In this document: piece by piece, positions 11,303 through 21,655 of the stretch
Numbering within the stretch: position 1 is the stretch's first letter
Layout: each line of letters starts with the position of its first letter
Origin: Zygnema cylindricum
Lineage: Eukaryota > Streptophyta > Zygnematophyceae > Zygnematales > Zygnemataceae
Assembly: GCA_037447655.1 (NCBI GenBank)
Contig: JBBHKE010002744.1
Location: forward strand, 126,001-186,000
Direction of reading: 5' to 3'
Length of the DNA: 60,000 nt
Translations under genes and position numbers: made by a program
The notes under the pieces: model-generated
Database searches by the model: none
Told to the model about the DNA's origin: nothing
The model's input: the letters and a program-made list of their open reading frames with translations, nothing else

Positions 11303-14300
11303 TCAAACCATTAAACTTTCTTCAATAAAGTTCCCATGGAACCCATAAGGTACTCTTTGCGGAAGCGCGATCCTTGCGACTGGTTCTCCCTCCATATTTT
11401 TTGCGTCAATAACATAAAATTCCGATGTTTCATCTGCCTCGTCATACACGTAAGTTACAAGGAAACCATCATCTTCATCAATGGCGCCCACACGTGGGAC
11501 GAATGTCGCTTCACCTCCGTACCGTCCGGGTCCGAAGGAATGAATTTCTGCCTTCACCAGAAAGTCGTTCGACATTGAAGTCTCGGGCAGGTAAAATTTT
11601 GCGATAGAACCATACAATTGGAATTTTCCTTTGTTCACACTGTTTTCAATGTCAGTAACAGCTCCGTATCCGTACCTACACAAAAATGCAAAACCCATCA
11701 TTCGTCAAATGGAAAACTCTAACAAGGCCTACAACTTAAACAATCATTTTCTGAACATATATTTAGTGCGACTTGCAAAATATCATATCAGCAGCATCCA
11801 AAAATCGCTAACTACCTCCAGAGTTGTTGAACAAATTTTGGGTTTCCATTCATTTCCATGAATACTACAACATCAAACTTACTTGTACTTCTGTCCCACG
11901 TGATTGTCGTTAATTCTCGGAAACTCGCAGGATAACCCAGTTTTTCCCAGCTGTCTCTCCGTAACTTGACCTGTCGCCATGTCGAGTCGCCACTCGTAAA
12001 GATGTGACAAAAGTTCACCGTTGGGTACGACAAAATGTTGAGGCAGGAATTCAGCCCAAGTTTGGCCTTCTGGTTCCCTCAAAATCGCTAACTTCTGGCG
12101 GAAAGCATGGATAACCACCTCATTTCCGTCTGCACAACCTCCCAGAACAAAAAAATAGAAGAAAAGCGGAACATAACTTAGTGGGTAGTTTAATGTCGTG
12201 AGTCAATTTGAATCAAGAGACGATTTCCAAAGAAGGAATTTTATCATTGACACAAATATAGATCTACCCAGATTCAGTAAGAGAACATATATCTTTCTTG
12301 GTTCCCTTTAACAGTCTGTTAGGGAACTTTACCAGAATTGGAGTGGTCACACTACTGGTAACAGAAAGGGTGTCAATAAACATTCAGTTTCCTCACATTC
12401 TGACAAACCAAACAGCAAGGAAAGAAACTAAAAATAAAAATTACCTTCATACGAGTTCATAAAATGGAACGTAAAACCGGGAGCCACATGGAACCACTTT
12501 ATCGAATCTGAATTTCCGTAACGAGGAAGAACACCAAATCTCATGGAACCATTTGGATCAAAATCCACCAATGGCTTTCCTTCTATCAACCTCTTCGGAT
12601 CTATTGTCAAAGATTCATCTACTAAAATGGTGTAATTTTCCGTAATACTGAAATCGTGCATTGGTGATGCTCGTCCTATTTCGAGATCCACTCTATGTAC
12701 AATTTCTCCAGCTGGCGATGTCACAAAAACGGTAACCTCCGGGGCAGACACTTGGTAGCTGAAGAAAATAAGCTCTCCTGAAGAGTGTAATTTACAGAAG
12801 GAAAAAAAAAAACAAAAGAAAAACAATTTCACAAAGTCAGAATGGTAAGTGAAAGCGTGACTCGCTGCATGCCTAATTTCCTATGTTGGTTACTGTGATT
12901 TTGTTCAAAAGCACAAATTCTCAGATGAAAGGCCATGGTTTTTCTAAGGCGAGGTTAAGAGAAACTGCCCTACAGAAAAACAACATTTTTTGGCGAGATT
13001 TACTGATAGATACTTGGTAGCAAATTCTGGATTGCACTGAATTTGACTCTTGTTCGCCAAAATTATTACCTGTTTTGGGGTCAATTTTTGGATGTGCTGT
13101 GCATGAAGTGTTCAGTTGACCGTTAAAATTGTATTCTCCAACTGTTTCCATGCTGGGAAGCTTTATCTGCAAAAGGAAAAATGGTAAAATATATATATAT
13201 ATCTATATATATATATATTATAAAATGTCAGAGGAAGAAAAGACAAAAGACATCTTACTTGTCCAATGAAAACAAACAAAAAGGCTCAATTTTTAACAAA
13301 TAATACAAGAAAGAACGAAGGAATCAAAGAAATATAGAAGAAAAAGTAGTAGCATTTCCCATAAATACCCGAGTACCATTCAAAAATAAGAAAAAATTGT
13401 CACATGATAAACATTAAAAACTGAAATATGCCTCTACCGAAAAAGATGCTTCATGCAAAGCAAAAACTTTCCCATGATGAGAAATCACATTCTTATTCGC
13501 AACTTTTTTAAACACTTTTCCAGAACGAATCAAATTGAAGATAAACCTTGTACGAAAATCAGAGAATTTTCAAAAGTTTGAAGTAATTTCCAATTTTAGA
13601 ATATAACATAGGTGATAACTTAGATAACATAAGCAATTTCATCCTCCAATTTCATTTTTAATACTTTAAAAAGAAGTAAAGCCACCAGTAGGAAAATCTC
13701 AAAAATCTATGACAACAAAAAACCCCACAAAATTTCAAATGACAGAGTTTAAAAAAGAAAACAAGAGAAGAAAAACCACTCACCAGACACAACACCTCCA
13801 AGATCCCCATTAAAACCTCCCCAAAACAATGATTTCCCAGCCTCTTTGTCCAATGCAAGTCCTTCCGTTTCAACAAAACGGTTCACATACAACGCTCCGT
13901 TTTCCGTTATCCGCGTTCCGTGCAACATTTCGTCGCCTTCAAAAAAATGATTTCGGTCGGAACCCAAAGGGAAATTTTTGATAAGAGGATCATAAAATGG
14001 ATTTAGACCATTTCTGTGAATGTAAGCAAACATCAAAATACAAAAAAAGGTTATCAGAATCCCTTTCGATTCAATGGTTTATTCGTTATTCCCCCCCTCT
14101 CTGTCTCCTCTTCCCTCTACCTTTGTCACTCATATACCAGTCACCCTTTTGGTTAACTATTCTCATCCCTCACATTGTTTCCCTCGCACTTTTCTCCATC
14201 TGTCCCTGTTCTCCCTTCCTAATCTTTTTTCGAAGCTTTCTCTACCTCTCCATCGTCCTCCCCATTTCTCTCCCCTCTATCCTTTACCCTTGTATCGTTT

Positions 14301-14656
14301 TCTCCACCCGCATATTTCCCTCTCCTCCTTCCTCTCCCTCTCCTCATGGTGTTCTCGCTTCTACGCTCTCTCTCTATCTCTCTCTTCCCAACTCTCTCCC
14401 TCCACCACTTCTTCTATTCCCCTATTCTACTTCCCGTCTCACCTTATCAACATTCCAAGTGGGAAGTCAAATGGAATTTTCCCGAAAACTATACTTTAAG
14501 ATTCGTGACGTCACCGATCTCCTGTAGGGATTTCCAATTTCCTTCTAAAGATTGGTTGTCTGTGATTGGCTCTTCGGTAACTGTATTTTCTAAGACTCCC
14601 AGAAGCATCCTGGAAGCTGTCTTCGAAAAAACGAAACTAAACGACAGATTATAGGC
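11303..14656 (-). CDS. Carotenoid cleavage oxygenase, right tandem copy (possibly a pseudogene)
   Basis: This is an iron-dependent carotenoid oxygenase (RPE65/CCD family), which cleaves double bonds of carotenoids or apocarotenoids. Exons, 5' to 3': N-terminal exon ending 14443 (GNWKSLQEIGDV.., GKIPFDFPLGM), 13784-14013, 13438-13514, 13070-13166, 12445-12777, 11883-12129 and 11303-11675 (stop TGA). All phases match and introns are GT..AG. The four iron-ligand histidines are present in TAHPKIDP, MHDFSITEN, APGFTFHFMN and YGFHG. The six downstream exons code for about 450 residues, so total length fits the family. Two family motifs are altered: NGLNP for NGPNP and FEGDEMLHG for FEGDGMLHG. The N-terminal exon has a one-base shift near 14495-14503 relative to the left copy, with stops in both frames there. 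Start at the ATG before LIRNG would bypass it. The subfamily is not determined. Confidence 0.8.
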
Positions 14657-15355
14657 ATTATTTTTATACTCTATTTGTCTTTTTCCGGTTCGACTTGCCC
14701 GCAATTGTTCCAGAGTATTTCGAACTTGAGATCCTCTAATTTAACCATTATTCAAATTGTCAATTTTGTGATTTTTTTTCTATTGGGATTCCGTTGTTTG
14801 TAATAATTTTTGATGAAATCTCGATATTTTTTTCAATAATTTTTTTTTCCAAGGCTTTTTTGTCCGTGGGCTCTTCCAGCGGCAATGGGCTTTTGGGCTT
14901 TTGGGCGATGGACTTGGGAGCCAACTGGAATTTGGATTAATTTTTAAAATTTAGTGCGAAAATGAGATTTTGGAACTACCAAAAACTGCACTTTTTCTTG
15001 TGCTAATGAAGGGATTGGAGAGTGACACGTGGACTGACATGAAAGCAGAAGTCATTGCTTTTAGAGAAGAAAAGAGTGAGAGTCATACTTCTTTGTTTTG
15101 CATTGAAGGGCATAACAATTTTGTTCGCCCTCTAATAGCTATGGCCGTGGGTAATGACGTGCAACTATTCATAACACTTGCTTTGACAATTTTTGATCAC
15201 TAGGCTTCAGTTTTATAGCCGACAGAAACAGGGGAGGTGTGAAACAGGGGAGGTGTGCACTTGCTGACTGTTTGGTGCGGCGTAGGCCGGCGGGCTACAA
15301 GCGTAGGCCGCCGGGCTACAATAGGATACAGTACCGTATAGCGGTAGCCTTGTAA

Positions 15356-15531
15356 GGGTATGTCCCCATGTGCATAAGGGTATGTTCCCATGTGCATAAC
15401 GGCATGTCCCCATGTGCATAAGGGTATGTCCCCATGTGCATAAGGGTATGTTCCCATGTGCATAACGGCATGTCCCCATGTGCATAAGGGTATGTCCCCA
15501 TGTGCATAAGGGTATGTCCCCATGTGCATAA
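15356..15531 (+). repeat. Eight tandem 22-bp units of a transposon terminus
   Basis: Each unit starts GGGTATG or CGGCATG, continues T(C/T)CCCATGTGCA and ends TAA. Variants occur in the order a-b-c-a-b-c-a-a, which implies a 66-bp higher-order duplication. Open frames here spelling repeats of HMGTYPYAHGD are a by-product of the repeat. Confidence 0.85.
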
Positions 15532-16280
15532 GTAAGGGTTTTTTTTGTCGTTTTCCTGTAAAACTTAGCGCCGTACTACCTATAGCCGTACGAAGGAATC
15601 GCAAATTTGTAGAGTACAATTTGCGTCATCTTCGAATTTAGGATGTATGAAAATTTGTCGTCTTGTGTTTTTCTGACACACTTCCACGACAAAAAACGTC
15701 GTCTTCAACCTTACGTTTAAAACACATGCGCGATATGTTTTAAAACTAGGCATTTTTAGAAACACAAATAGGAACATATATTCGCACGTGCCGTAATTTT
15801 TGAAAATTTTCATACGATTTCCAAGGACAAAAAAAAGTACAGAATTCGCTATGTTTTGTCCGTTTGCGTTCGAATACGGCGAATAAAAGTACACAATTGT
15901 TTGGTTTTGTCCGTTTTCGTCCAGTACGGATTTCCTTTTTTGGAGGGGTCTTCAAATTGCGATACCATTTCACGTCGACCGGATAGGAGACGCAAAGGCA
16001 AAGCGCATCGTCTTCAACCGTGAAACGGCACAAGCTGGAAGGCGGTACGTCTACAATGTCACGGTAAAACATGCGACGTCACAAGCAGTTCCAAAAAATA
16101 ACGTGCGACCACAGATTGTAGACGTTGACAACCGTCACAGGTATTGTCCACATATACAATGGTCACAAGCGTTAGTTACAATTTCTTCCTTACCGATATA
16201 GGGACACTTGAAAACCAGGTCAGGCTGATCCGCGCTAAGATACAAAGTTTGCTAAGTTACAAGTACATGGGGACATACCC
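15356..16280 (+). mobile_element. Harbinger-like element, copy E5, with amplified left end
   Basis: It is the counterpart of E1 at the same position in the right duplication copy. Flanking TAA lies at 15353-15355 and 16281-16283, and the right end reads ..ACATGGGGACATACCC. The interior follows E1 closely. The left terminus is expanded into eight tandem units, whereas E1 has one. Confidence 0.75.
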
Positions 16281-16607
16281 TAAGGCTCTTGCTGTGTAAT
16301 TACATTACATTAATTACATGGTAAATGTCATTGAAATCGCCTTCACAAGTTTAAGAACGTCCCATGTGGCTAAGGGTACTTTCGCATGTGCTAAAGTTAC
16401 AGTTATTTTCTGTTGTTTTCCTGTATAACGTAGAAAAAAACGTGAAAATCCGCAGCCGTTCCAAAAAAATGAAATTACCACCGTACAAGTTGCGTTGCCG
16501 TGAAACTTTATATGTACTACAGTTTGTCGTCTAGCGCGATGTAGTTTGTCGTCTAGCGCGTTTCGACCCAATTTCGCGTCCTTTCACCTCATCTTCAAAC
16601 TTTATAT

Positions 16608-16631
16608 AAAATCACCTCGCGAGGTGATTTT
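16608..16631. repeat. Perfect 24-bp palindrome
   Basis: AAAATCACCTCG is followed immediately by its exact reverse complement, inside element E6. The related site in E3 is imperfect. Confidence 0.9.
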
Positions 16632-16848
16632 AAATATAGTTACACGAGGTGAGCGAATAGGCAGGCGATGTCGCAAATGCCAAAAGTTTTTGACAATTAT
16701 TTGCGCGGAGTACAAAAAAAAAACCCACCGCACGTTTGTTGCCTTGTGCGTGTTTTTTTTTCCGTGCGGCTTTTTCTTCGTACAGGGGCCGTGGAGGGGG
16801 TTTCGACCAACGGACGCCATTTCGCAAAAACGAAGTTCGTGAAAGCGC

Positions 16849-16896
16849 CTCTCTCTCTCTCTCACTCTCTCTCTCTCTCACTCTCTCTCTCTCTCC
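16849..16896. repeat. (CT)n microsatellite
   Basis: This is about 48 bp of CT repeats interrupted by two CA steps, inside E6. Confidence 0.9.
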
Positions 16897-17365
16897 CACT
16901 AATGCGTCTATCTCAAAATTCTTGCAATTTAAAAAGGCAAAAAATGTATCAAATGAAAGATATATCAAAAATATTTCTTTTAGCTGTCTTTTAGCTTATT
17001 TTGGAGGCAAGTAGAGTGAAAACGGAAGTAAAAAAAAAATCGGGAAACCATGGCAGAATGTTTTGGAATTAGTGACGTCGACGCTATCATAATTTGAGCG
17101 TGACGTCAAAATATCACAAACCCTAAATATCTACAATGTCATAAGTAGCTAGACGTCTACAATCGTCGCTATTTTGTAAACGTCATCGATTGTCGCGAGT
17201 TTTGTACTCATCTACAATCGTCACAAATTACACCCACGTCTAATTCCGTCACAATTTAAAGTTACGATTTCATTTCTTTAGATACGAATGCCATGCAAGT
17301 TGTACGGGGAATCTTCGCTAAAAAACAAAGTAACAAGACTAAGTTTTAGTTACATGCGAAAGTAA

Positions 17366-17865
17366 GGGTGCGTCTCCATGTGCCTTAGGAAGGGTTTTTT
17401 TCTGTTGTTTTCCTGTAAAACTTAGATCTGTACCGCGTAAGTTTCAACCGTACAAAAAAATAGAGAAAATGAGAAGTACATTTTGCGTCATCATCGAATT
17501 TAAGATGTACTACATGTTGTCGTTTTGTGTTCTTTGACCCACGACCACGCCAAAATCCGTCATCTTCAAACTTTTCTTTAAAATACAGAGAAGATGTGTT
17601 TTAAAAAAAAGAATTTTCGAAAAAAAGATAGAAACACGTAATCGCACGTGTAATTTTTTTTCAGAAAATTTCAAAAGAATTTAAGCGACGACGAAAAATG
17701 CGCGATCCGCTATGTTTTGTCTGTTTGCGTTCAAGTACGACAAAGCAAAGTACACAATTTGTTAGGATTTGTCCGTTTGCGCCTGGTGCGGATTTTATTT
17801 CGCCAGGGGTCTCAAGATCCGATGCCATTTCACGTTGAGCGGACAAGAGACGCAAATGCAATATT
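17366..17865 (+). mobile_element. Harbinger-like element E7, truncated
   Basis: The left end GGGTGCGTCTCCATGTGCC follows TAA at 17363-17365, at the right end of E6. The sequence matches E9 until about 17865 (..GAGACGCAAATGC) and then changes, so the right end is missing. From there to about 18220 is AT-rich DNA with no gene. Confidence 0.55.
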
Positions 17866-18219
17866 TGTCGCATTGAATGTCAGTTAATGTTCACACTGAC
17901 GACGATGCTGTCGACGGACGAGAGTTATGCGAACGGCTTTTTTAGATGTGATTGATTTTTTTGTTTAGTGCGACTTCACGTGAGAGCGCGATTCTATTAT
18001 ATCATTATTTGTACCTTTTTACTTATAAAAGTACAATTTTGCACGGTCAGATGTCGTCCGTATTCCACACTATTTAAAAATAACCTATATTACAATTTTT
18101 TACGCTAATTAAACCTCACCTAAATTAGAATAATGAAAAAATTAGAATCGATTACTCTATTTGATGTGATAGAGTCGAAATTTCGAGCGACCGAATTAGA
18201 GTAATTTACTCTAATTACG

Positions 18220-18262
18220 ATTCGCGGTGTACTGTACACCGCCAATCGTTATTAGCGTTGTG
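18220..18262. repeat. Two TACACCG-type MITE ends facing each other
   Basis: CGATTCGCGGTGTA is followed after two or three bases by TACACCGCCAATCGTTATTA. These are a right end and a left end of the M family abutting. The partners of these ends were not located with confidence. Confidence 0.5.
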
Positions 18263-19099
18263 TACACTATTTCCGTCCCGTTTTTTTTTTAAATTATTCT
18301 CCATTAGCGTAGTTCATTCTATTTTTTTCTGTATTCTATTTAGGGTTAATTTTCACGTATCGTACAAAACGGTAGTACGTCATCATGTATTTAGTGTGGT
18401 GTACGGATTGTGTCAGGTCGTACAAAATTGTACTTTTTTAAGTACAAAGTTACAATTTATTATGTAATAGCCGCGGACGCATGAGAATGTGCGGTCTTAG
18501 AAGGGGTTCAATCCGGGTCCTAAAAAAATACGTTCGCACTTGTTAGACCAACAATCGTATTGACACAGTGTGAATGACAAACAAATTCGTGTGTGGAAAA
18601 TCATTTTTTCAGTAAATGAACGGAACTGATGCAATGTCGCGGCGGCGTATAACTGTAACCTACATATATACAATTTCAACGCCGAGTAGGTTCTTTGTAA
18701 GAACTTATACTTACTATTAATGCTATTTTATGGTTATAGTCCATTTAGCGTAAAAGTTTATTGTATTAAGGTGAAGATGGTCCCATTTACTATAAATGTA
18801 CATTGTAATATGGTGTCGAACATAAAATAAAATAAACGTTTATGTTAATACGGGGTTGATATGCCAAAAAATACTAAATTAAAATTGTTATTTGTATTTT
18901 TTAGAATAAATCAACATCATTTGGCGTTGGTGATATTTGGGGATAGGAAACGCCAAATGCGGACAATCCATAAAAAAAAAATATGTTTTTGGCGAATCAC
19001 AGGCAACGGTTTTTTGGTGGGATTTGTACGTCGTTTTTTCAACAAAAATTTCATTTTCTTCACCGCGAAGCAGACGAACGCACCGCCGCATGCTCCACC

Positions 19100-19640
19100 T
19101 TTCATCCACGAGTTCCGCCCTATCAACCTACCATTTCTTCGTCCAGCCACCCTGTCTCTTCTGTATCTCCTTAACTTTATGGTGAATGGCGTTCCATCTT
19201 CTAGTTTGTGTGTCCCTCACCTTCCCCTTGCTTTGGCCTCCCCCCCCCACCCCTTTTTTTCTCTCTCTACCACTGTTGCACTCTATTTATTTCCTCCTCT
19301 CCCTCTCTCTCCTTTTCAGTGTGTGTCGCTTTAATTGATTACGTGTTCTCCAATGTATTGTTATCCCCTTTCCTTTTCCCCTTTTTCCTCTACCTCTCTG
19401 CCCTTGCCTCTTTCTCTCCCAATCTCCCTCTACCCTCTCCCTTTACCCCTCTCTCCCTCTGAATCTGCTTCTCCCTATCCGTGAATCCCACTCTCTCCCT
19501 ATATTCTTATATCTCTCCCTCCTTCTCACACTGAAGGTGTCTAACGCACCCGTCCCAATGTATCTACCTTCTCCCCTCTCCCCATCCCCCCCCCTTCAAA
19601 TGCCGCCCTTTCACCCTCAATCTATTCCATTCCCTTTTCG
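19100..19640. other. Pyrimidine-rich tract
   Basis: This stretch is dominated by C and T with runs such as CCCCCCCCCACCCC. Several open frames cross it, but their low-complexity Ser/Pro/Leu translations are what such DNA gives in any frame. A complementary purine-rich run follows at about 19873-19975. No gene is recognised from 18.3 to 20.5 kb. Confidence 0.7.
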
Positions 19641-20565
19641 TGGATCTCTCTGATTTGTTTTTACGTAGCTGTTTTTTTTTTAACCTTTTGTTGTATTTTG
19701 TTATATTTGTTTGTTTTGCCGTCATTCGAATTATGATGGTTGTGCTTGCCCAATTTTCATTGATTAACTTTTTTTTGTTAGTCTTTTTTGCAGTTGTGAC
19801 ATATGCAATATTCTTTCTACAAATGGAGATAACGGGAATACTATTGAAGTATTAAAGAATCAGTTTTGAACGATAGGGGGAAAGAGAGGGAGGAGAGGAA
19901 AGAGGGAAGGCGAGGAAGGGAAGAGAGTAGAGGTGAGGGAGGAGAGGGGGGAAAGAAGAAAAGAGAGATTTTAAAAGAGGTAGGGTATGGGTAGCTTTGA
20001 TGTTATTCAGTTTAGTTTTTTAATACACAAATAACAAAAGCAATTTAAATATTGAGAAATGTAGGTAAGAATAATAATTTGTGTTTTCTTCTAGTTGTAC
20101 ATTCGGTGATTATCCGACATAGTGTTTCGTTTTATCAGTTTTGAATTATTTTATGTTTAGGGTTCAAACTCTTGTACAAATTTTATGTGCTCGTGAAAGT
20201 AATATAAAACAAAGGAATCTGTTTTTTATGGTTTTAATTTATATTATCCATATTTCTGTTTATGTTTGTTATTTGTGTTTTTTGATTTTTGTATCTTATA
20301 TATTAGCTTGCTCTACGTTTCTAAAATGTGCTTTTTCTTGTAAAAAAGTTATGATCCGAGGTTATTGTGATAACGAAATAAATAAAATAAAAAACATTTC
20401 AGGACCGAAAATGAAATAAGGAAATGCAAGAAACAAAAATGAATTCTGATTCTTGTTTGTGATTACGGTGGACCAAGCTTAAGAGGCGAAGTGTATAATT
20501 TTTGTACTATTAACGGGTTTTTAAAAAAATAACTTGGCATTATATTTGGTTTTTTTGGTCAAAAA

Positions 20566-21040
20566 ATTCGCGTTATGCTTTTGACACAAGTAATCTATGG
20601 GATATAACTTTTAATGTGACTATGTATACCTTCAATCTATAGTAGAGTGAAAGTTGTGTCACTCAGCCACGATATATTATCGTCGCTGAATGTTAGAATT
20701 TAGTTTAGAATGAAATATACCATTCAGCGACGAGACAATCTCGTCGCTGAATTATCGTGTCGATTTTCTACACTTCTGCGACGAAAATATGTGGAAGCTA
20801 AAATTCGCGTTATGCTTTTGACACACAAGTAATCTATGGGATATAACTTTTAATGTGACTATGTATACCTTCAATCTATAGTAGAGTGAAAGTTGTGTCA
20901 CTCGGCCACGATATATTATCGTCGCTGAGTGTTAGAATTTAGTTTAGAATTAAATATACCATTCAGCGACGAGACAATCTCGTCGCTGAATTATCGTGTC
21001 GATTTTCTACACTTCTGCGACGAAAATATGTCGACGCTAA
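20566..21040 (+). repeat. 237-bp direct duplication with hairpins and CGACGA motifs
   Basis: The unit beginning ATTCGCGTTATGCTT at 20566 recurs at 20803 with few changes. Each unit contains a hairpin (20723-20751 and 20962-20990) with arms TTCAGCGACGAGA and TCTCGTCGCTGAA around CAA. Each also has further GTCGCTGA, CTGCGACGA and TCGTCGC motifs. Similar motifs recur to about 21260, at 23545-23730 and at 25870-26090, on both sides of the transposase gene. Confidence 0.8.
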
Positions 21041-21655
21041 AACTGTCTGAAGCCTACACTGACATAATATTGGTTTTTTTTTTTCGCCATCCGTAGATTT
21101 TCACATGTAAACAACGAAGACCTAAACACATTGCAAACATCTGTGCCGAATTTTAGCACTTCAACGATGAGAATGTGTCGTCGCTAGAACTGTACTAATG
21201 CCGAAAAAGAGCTACGAAAGGACTGTATTTGTCGCCATCTCGGGTATCTAACGTTTAATCGACGAAGCCTTAAACACATTGAATACATGTGTAACATTTA
21301 ATGTCATCAAATTCTTTTTCATTACATTATTTTCAGTAACAAACTTCAAAACGAAAAACAAAGAATGACACGATTATATCCAAAACATAAAGTGTACAAT
21401 TTATTCGACAAAGTTTGACAAACGTTAAGTCATCCAAGTCTTTCTCCATACACCATTAACAGCAACAAACTTCAAAATGGAACACCGATAAGGATACTAT
21501 TATATTGAAATCATCAATGATACAATTTTCCCAACAAACTTTCACAAACGCTAAATACAATTACCACACTAAAAATCCAAACCTACTAATAAAAAACTAT
21601 AACAAATCTACACTAGTTGTATAATTTTATGATAAACTTTGTATCTCTTCACACA

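Larger units (their letters stand above)
13167..16370. repeat. Right copy of the ~3 kb direct segmental duplication
   Basis: It matches 1-2974, including oxygenase introns, the pyrimidine-rich block, the 5' flank and element E5. It is about 230 bp longer, mostly because of the 22-bp repeat array at 15356-15531. Similarity stops at the TAA (16371-16373) where element E6 begins here, while the left copy continues with unrelated sequence. Confidence 0.85.
16374..17362 (+). mobile_element. Harbinger-like element, copy E6
   Basis: The left end GGGTACTTTCGCATGTGC follows TAA (16371-16373). The right end ..TACATGCGAAAGTA is complementary but lacks the last CCC before TAA. The interior resembles E3 (GTGACGT..TCACAA.., AAAATCACCTC..) and contains the perfect palindrome at 16608-16631 and a CT microsatellite. 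No transposase was seen. Confidence 0.6.

Noticed and set aside
15356-15531. Possible CRISPR array
   Set aside because: Units are contiguous with no unique spacers, and the context is eukaryotic.
15200-15619. Minus-strand frames encoding repeats of HMGTYPYAHGD
   Set aside because: They come purely from the 22-bp tandem repeat of a transposon end and are open in several frames.
18861-19462. Overlapping plus-strand frames up to 157 codons
   Set aside because: They lie in the pyrimidine-rich tract; composition explains them and no domain or splice pattern supports them.
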